The translations under genes and the position numbers were made by a program. 9,183 nt of DNA from a bacterium HR27 (GTDB taxonomy: Bacteria > Chloroflexota > Chloroflexia > Thermomicrobiales > Thermomicrobiaceae), in assembly GCA_002898975.1 (NCBI GenBank), contig BEID01000026.1, positions 1-9,183 on the forward strand, in the 5' to 3' direction. Below, piece after piece: positions 5,727 through 9,183 of the stretch. The stretch's first letter is position 1. Each line of letters starts with the position of its first letter. Below the pieces are notes generated by a model. That model was given only the letters and a program-made list of their open reading frames with translations, made no database searches and was not told where the DNA came from.

Positions 5727-6596
5727 ATGGAAACGAGCACTCGCTGGAACGACTTCCTCCGCCGGTGGCCACAGCGACCCTGGATCATCGCCCACCGGGG
5801 AGCCTCCGGCCTGGTACCGGAAAACACACTGACAGCCTTCGTTCTGGCCGCCGAGCAAGGATCCGATTTCGTCGAACTCGACCTCCGGATCACCAGCGAT
5901 GGGCACCTGGTCGTGCTGCACGATGCGACACTGGAGCGGACAACCGACGGCCGCGGCTTCGTCCACGAGCACACGCTCGCCGAACTCCAGCGCCTGGACG
6001 CCGGGTTCACCTTCACGCTCGACCGCGGTACCACCTACCCGTTCCGCGGGCTCGGGCTCCGTATACCGACGTTCGAGGAAGTCGTTGCCTGTGTGCCACC
6101 GCACGTCGGGATCAACGCTGAGGTGAAGTCGGCCCCGTGGGATCCAGCCGACCGCCAACGCGGCCAGGCGATCGCTGAGCGGCTCGTGGCATTCGTGCAG
6201 CGGCACCCGACGCTTCGAGAGCGTCTCCTGGTCTCCTCGTTCGACCATGCCGTGCTCGACACGATCCGCCAGCTCGACCCCGCCATTCCACTCGCACTCT
6301 GCACCGTACCGCTCCGCCCTCTCCCGGAGCAGCTTCATCGGGTGGTGGAGCACGGCTACGACGCCTTCCATCCGATGGACGTCGGCTTCGACGAACACGG
6401 CGCAGCAGTCGTGACCTCCGCACACCTGCATAGGCTACTGGTCAACGTCTGGACGGTCGACGTGCCCGAGCGTGCCGTCGAGCTGGCTGCCCTGGGCGTC
6501 GACGGGATCATCACCGACTATCCGGACGCGACACGCCGGGCGATCGAGCGCGCGTTCGGTCCGCGGCGGCCAGCTGGACTGGTGGCGACGAGCTGA
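5727..6596 (+). CDS. ugpQ: Glycerophosphodiester phosphodiesterase (UgpQ-like)
   Basis: A 289-residue cytoplasmic enzyme (no signal peptide) of the GDPD family. It hydrolyses glycerophosphodiesters such as glycerophosphocholine to glycerol-3-phosphate and an alcohol. ATG 5727 has AAGGGAG 8 bases upstream; the frame runs open further left but without a site. Catalytic features are all present: AHRGASGLVPENTLTAF (22-38) with catalytic His23, the metal ligands E50 and D52 in VELDLR, catalytic His65 in VVLHD followed by LERTTDGRG (69-77), the third metal ligand E132 in NAEVK, and the C-terminal GVDGIITDYPD typical of the family. Length fits short bacterial UgpQ forms, which are mostly around 250 residues. 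It is divergent from the ugp-like importer, which fits joint scavenging of phospholipid head-group diesters. Confidence 0.92.
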   Translation: METSTRWNDFLRRWPQRPWIIAHRGASGLVPENTLTAFVLAAEQGSDFVELDLRITSDGHLVVLHDATLERTTDGRGFVHEHTLAELQRLDAGFTFTLDRGTTYPFRGLGLRIPTFEEVVACVPPHVGINAEVKSAPWDPADRQRGQAIAERLVAFVQRHPTLRERLLVSSFDHAVLDTIRQLDPAIPLALCTVPLRPLPEQLHRVVEHGYDAFHPMDVGFDEHGAAVVTSAHLHRLLVNVWTVDVPERAVELAALGVDGIITDYPDATRRAIERAFGPRRPAGLVATS

Positions 6597-6696
6597 CGCG
6601 GAGCACCACGCCGGTCTCGGTGGAGGCAACCGGTACTGACCGCGCGGCGTTCGCTTCCGAGTAGCCCGCTGCGCCACCCCCACCAGGGCATGTGCG

Positions 6697-6705
6697 TGCT
6701 ACACT
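6697..6705 (+). promoter_or_regulatory. Extended -10 promoter of the tetR-men operon
   Basis: TGC followed by TACACT gives an extended -10 element with the key T, A and final T present. No -35 hexamer is visible 16-18 bases upstream, as is common for extended -10 promoters. Transcription would begin near 6712, inside the palindrome at 6708-6733 and about 33 bases before the tetR start. Confidence 0.45.
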
Positions 6706-6707
6706 GA

Positions 6708-6733
6708 AATCCGACTGACGCGTCGGTCGGATT
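6708..6733. promoter_or_regulatory. 26-bp palindromic operator, probably TetR autoregulatory site
   Basis: A dyad of 26 bases: the left half is AATCCGAC-T-GACG and the right half CGTC-G-GTCGGATT. All 13 positions pair except one (T6716 against G6725). The centre GACGCGTC is a perfect 8-bp palindrome. Length and symmetry fit a site for one or two TetR-family dimers. It lies just downstream of the candidate -10 and 11 bases before the tetR start codon, ideal for blocking transcription. The binding protein is inferred from position. Confidence 0.72.
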
Positions 6734-6744
6734 CGGGGGTAACG

Positions 6745-7401
6745 ATGTCCGGCTCGACCAGCCAGGGAGCAGCCAGCAGCGAAACGATGCAGGCACGCGC
6801 GCGCGAGCGCCGCGAACGCATCCTCGACGCAGCGCTCGAGGTCTTCACCCGCCGCGGCTATCGCGAGGCGACGATGGACGACGTCGCTGAGGCAGCCGCG
6901 ACCTCGAAGGGCGGCGTCTACTTCCACTTCCCAGGTAAGGAGCAGCTCTTCCTGGCACTCCTCGAGCGGAGCGCTGACCTCTTGCTCCAACGCACCGCCG
7001 AAGCGCTCGCCCGGGCGTCCGATCCGGCCGCCAAGCTGGATACCGCGCTCGACGTCGTGCTGCGGCTCTTCACAGCGCACCGTGCACTCGCGCGGCTGTT
7101 CCTGGTCGAGGCGCTCGCCGCTAGCCCGGCGATCCAGGGTGCACTTGTCGATGTCCGCCGTCGCTTCGCGGGGCTCATCGCCCGCGAGTTGATCGCCGCC
7201 CGTGAGGCGGGTGTCATCGGCCCGATCGATCCTGATCTGGCGGCGACTGCCTGCTTCGGTGCGCTCTATGAGGGCGTTACCCAGTGGGTGCTGACCGGCC
7301 AACCGGCTGATCTCGAACAGGCAGCGCCGGAACTCCGCCGGCTTCTCCGTCGCATGCTCGGGATACCGGACTCCGGGAAGGAGGACGACGCACGATCATG
7401 A
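6745..7401 (+). CDS. TetR/AcrR-family transcriptional regulator
   Basis: A 218-residue repressor. ATG 6745 follows GGGGGT with suitable spacing; a second in-frame ATG (residue 15) just before the conserved core is an alternative. The N-terminal DNA-binding domain spans about 20-75: RERRERILDAALEVFTRRGYREATMDDVAEAA, then TSKGGVYFHFPGKEQLFLALLE (53-74), the usual helix-turn-helix plus helix 4 of TetR proteins. Residues 78-205 form the all-helical ligand and dimer domain, which varies too much to predict a ligand. Its stop overlaps the menF start (ATGA, 7398-7401), so it is the first gene of an operon with menF and menD. A palindrome over its own promoter implies autorepression and therefore control of the men genes downstream. 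Confidence 0.92.
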   Translation: MSGSTSQGAASSETMQARARERRERILDAALEVFTRRGYREATMDDVAEAAATSKGGVYFHFPGKEQLFLALLERSADLLLQRTAEALARASDPAAKLDTALDVVLRLFTAHRALARLFLVEALAASPAIQGALVDVRRRFAGLIARELIAAREAGVIGPIDPDLAATACFGALYEGVTQWVLTGQPADLEQAAPELRRLLRRMLGIPDSGKEDDARS

Positions 7402-8774
7402 GCCGCCACGCCCTCCGCCCCGCGCTCGCTGATCTGTGGACAGTGGCCGAGCGTCGTGCAGCGGCGGCTGGCCAGCCGGTGCTCTTGAGCTGGTCGGATA
7501 CGAGCGAACCGGCCGATCCGATCGCGCTCTTCACCCGATCCAGCGAGACGATCCGCCTGCTCTGGTACGCTCCGGCGACCGGCGAGGCAGTGGTCGGGCT
7601 CGGCGGTCGCCGTTTGCCGATCGCGACGGGCGCAGCGGCTGCCGGAACGGTGCCGGAGCGGCTCGCCCGCGTCTGGCGTACTGCGGCAGCGGAAGCCTTG
7701 CAGGAAGGACCGCTGGCCCCGCTCGTCTTCGCCGGTTGGGCGTTCGATCCCCACCAGCCGGGGGATGCTCCCGACTGGGCATCGTTCGGTGCCGCTCAGC
7801 TCCTCTTGCCACGCTTCGTGTACCGGCAACGAGGGGCGCTCGCCTTCCAGGCGCTGCAAGCGATCGTCCGTCCGGGCGAGACGATGCCCCCATCTCCACC
7901 AGCCAGTCGACCGGTCGGTCGACCGGACTCGCAGACCGGGCAGCCTCGTATCGTCACGCGGCGCGACCTCCTGAACCGAGGCGACTGGCAACGCCTGGTC
8001 GAGACCGCGCTCACCGCTATCGACCAGGGCACGCTCCGCAAGGTCGTCCTCGCCCGTGCGGTCGACCTCGTGGCCGACCGCCCGTTCGACGAGGAACGCG
8101 CGCTCCGGAGTCTCGCCGAACGCTACCCGAACTGCACGCTCTTCGCGGTCGCCATGGGCTCATCGGTCTTCCTCGGGGCAACACCGGAACGCCTGGCACG
8201 CGTGACCGCTGGCACGGTCACGACAGTCGCCCTGGCCGGCTCCATCCCACGCGGAGCGGATGCGGCGAGCGACCGGTCGACCGTCGCTGTACTCCGCGCG
8301 AGCGCGAAGGACCGCTCGGAACACGAGTTGGTCGTCCAGGCAATCGAGCAGGCCCTGGCACCGCTCTGCACGCGCCTTTCTGTTCCGGATGCGCCAGTCG
8401 TGCTGTCGATGGCAAATGTCCACCATCTGGCCACGCCGATCGTCGGCGTGCTCCGTGATGGCCTCGGTGTCCTCGATGTCGCGGCACGGTTGCATCCGAC
8501 TCCTGCCGTCGGCGGGACACCGCGCGAGACAGCCCTCGCCTTCATCCGCGCGCACGAGCCGGTGCCGCGCGGCTGGTATGCGGGCGCGTTCGGCTGGGTC
8601 GAGGCAACAGGAGACGGCGAGCTGGTCGTCGCACTCCGCTCCGGACTGCTCCGTGGGTCGACTGCTCGACTCTATGCAGGCTGTGGGATCGTCGCTGGAT
8701 CCGACCCGCTCACCGAATGGACCGAAGCTGAGGCGAAGCTCCGGCCGATGCTCGAAGCCCTCGCGGGAAGCTGA
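7398..8774 (+). CDS. menF: Isochorismate synthase MenF
   Basis: A 458-residue chorismate-using enzyme that converts chorismate to isochorismate, the entry step of menaquinone synthesis. ATG 7398 overlaps the tetR stop; AAGGAGG at 7378-7384 is 13 bases upstream, a little far, so coupling probably helps. The C-terminal chorismate-binding domain (about 190-455) is complete: TLRKVVLAR with catalytic base K215, FLGATPERL with the general acid E264, ALAGSIPRG (278-286), SAKDRSEHELVV (302-313), HHLATPIVG (342-350), LHPTPAVGGTPR (365-376), EPVPRGWYAGAFGW (387-400) and AGCGIVAGSDPLTEWTEAEAKL (427-448) with the metal-site Glu residues. Size fits MenF (E. coli 431, B. subtilis 471, from memory). Being next to menD separates it from siderophore EntC/DhbC and salicylate enzymes. 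A Pro/Ser/Arg-rich linker at 161-183 joins the N-terminal domain to the catalytic one. Confidence 0.93.
   Translation: MSRHALRPALADLWTVAERRAAAAGQPVLLSWSDTSEPADPIALFTRSSETIRLLWYAPATGEAVVGLGGRRLPIATGAAAAGTVPERLARVWRTAAAEALQEGPLAPLVFAGWAFDPHQPGDAPDWASFGAAQLLLPRFVYRQRGALAFQALQAIVRPGETMPPSPPASRPVGRPDSQTGQPRIVTRRDLLNRGDWQRLVETALTAIDQGTLRKVVLARAVDLVADRPFDEERALRSLAERYPNCTLFAVAMGSSVFLGATPERLARVTAGTVTTVALAGSIPRGADAASDRSTVAVLRASAKDRSEHELVVQAIEQALAPLCTRLSVPDAPVVLSMANVHHLATPIVGVLRDGLGVLDVAARLHPTPAVGGTPRETALAFIRAHEPVPRGWYAGAFGWVEATGDGELVVALRSGLLRGSTARLYAGCGIVAGSDPLTEWTEAEAKLRPMLEALAGS
7906..7926 (+). repeat. Short direct repeat inside the menF linker
   Basis: GTCGACCGG occurs at 7906-7914 and 7918-7926, a 12-base period that keeps the reading frame and encodes the Arg-Pro repeats of the low-complexity linker. 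The overlapping 8-mer GACCGGTC is itself palindromic and recurs at 8271-8278. It most likely arose by local duplication. Confidence 0.6.
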
Positions 8775-8777
8775 GCC

Positions 8778-9183
8778 ATGGAGTACCGTGAAGCACTCGG
8801 TGCCGCTGTGACGGCCTTCGTGCAGGCGCTGGCCAGCGCTGGCGTCCGCCACGCCTGCTTCGCGCCTGGGTCACGCTCGACACCGCTCGTCCTCGCGCTC
8901 ACCCGCGAGCCCCGCATCCGGCTGTGGGATCACCTCGACGAGCGCGCCATGGGCTACTTCGCCTTGGGGCTCGCCCGAGCGCTCGCCGAACCGTTCGCGG
9001 TCGTGACGACGTCCGGCACGGCCGCCGCGAACCTCCTGCCAGCCGTCGTCGAGGCCTCGCTCAGTCAGGTACCGCTGGTCGTCCTCACTGCCGACCGGCC
9101 GACGGAACTCCGTGATGTCGGCGCACCGCAGACGATCGACCAGCTTCGTCTCTACGGCACGCACGTCAAGTGGTTCAGCGACG
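8778..9183 (+). CDS. menD: SEPHCHC synthase MenD, 5' part
   Basis: The first 135 residues of a thiamine diphosphate enzyme that joins isochorismate and 2-oxoglutarate to make SEPHCHC, the second menaquinone step; the gene continues past the right edge. ATG 8778 lies 3 bases after the menF stop, with GGGAAG at 8764-8769 as ribosome binding site. Visible motifs are [15 protein letters not shown] (27-41, with the substrate-binding S32-R33 pair), [14 protein letters not shown] (53-66) with catalytic Glu55 at the same number as in E. coli Men[18 protein letters not shown], and [20 protein letters not shown]. The stretch is the N-terminal pyrimidine-binding domain. The rest of the protein (usually about 550 residues) is needed to confirm it is intact. 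Confidence 0.94.
   Translation, partial: MEYREALGAAVTAFVQALASAGVRHACFAPGSRSTPLVLALTREPRIRLWDHLDERAMGYFALGLARALAEPFAVVTTSGTAAANLLPAVVEASLSQVPLVVLTADRPTELRDVGAPQTIDQLRLYGTHVKWFSD

Overview
The window looks like chromosomal DNA from a high-GC thermophilic bacterium of the Chloroflexota, probably class Thermomicrobia (Thermomicrobium or Sphaerobacter-like). This rests on the GC-rich codon use, a twin-arginine lipoprotein signal followed by a long Thr/Ala/Pro/Ser tether on the solute-binding protein, and a KaiC-like gene paired with a small helix-turn-helix partner, an arrangement I associate with archaea and some thermophilic bacteria. The lineage call comes from protein style and memory, not from a search. 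No rRNA, tRNA, CRISPR array, insertion sequence, phage gene or attachment site is visible.

Layout, left to right. (1) Positions 1-905, plus strand: the 3' part of a KaiC/RecA-superfamily ATPase gene, overlapped by a short gene for its helix-turn-helix partner. (2) Positions 1089-2003, plus strand: a small, very acidic, lysine-free protein of unknown function, followed after 3 bases by a Nudix hydrolase. (3) Positions 2004-2264: a convergent gap with a strong hairpin that suits a terminator for minus-strand transcription. (4) Positions 2265-5523, minus strand: a three-gene ABC importer operon, transcribed permease A, permease E, binding protein, that closely resembles the glycerol-3-phosphate/glycerophosphodiester system UgpA-UgpE-UgpB. 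No ATPase gene is in the window. (5) Positions 5524-5726: a divergent control region with 7-bp repeats at 11-bp spacing. (6) Positions 5727-6596, plus strand: a glycerophosphodiester phosphodiesterase (UgpQ-like). (7) Positions 6597-6744: an extended -10 promoter and a near-perfect 26-bp palindrome. (8) Positions 6745-9183, plus strand: a TetR-family regulator, MenF isochorismate synthase and the start of MenD, tightly packed as one operon.

Working together: the importer and the divergent phosphodiesterase form a glycerophosphodiester scavenging unit that would bring in glycerol-3-phosphate or its diesters and release glycerol-3-phosphate for phosphate and lipid supply. The TetR-menF-menD operon carries out the first two committed steps of menaquinone synthesis (chorismate to isochorismate to SEPHCHC). 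A repressor is its first gene and that repressor's likely operator lies over the promoter, so quinone synthesis is probably regulated by a small molecule. I see no clearly new defence or mobile system. The points most worth a second look are the KaiC/HTH pair, the orphan acidic gene coupled to a Nudix hydrolase, the repeated heptamers in the ugp control region, and the TetR control of men genes.
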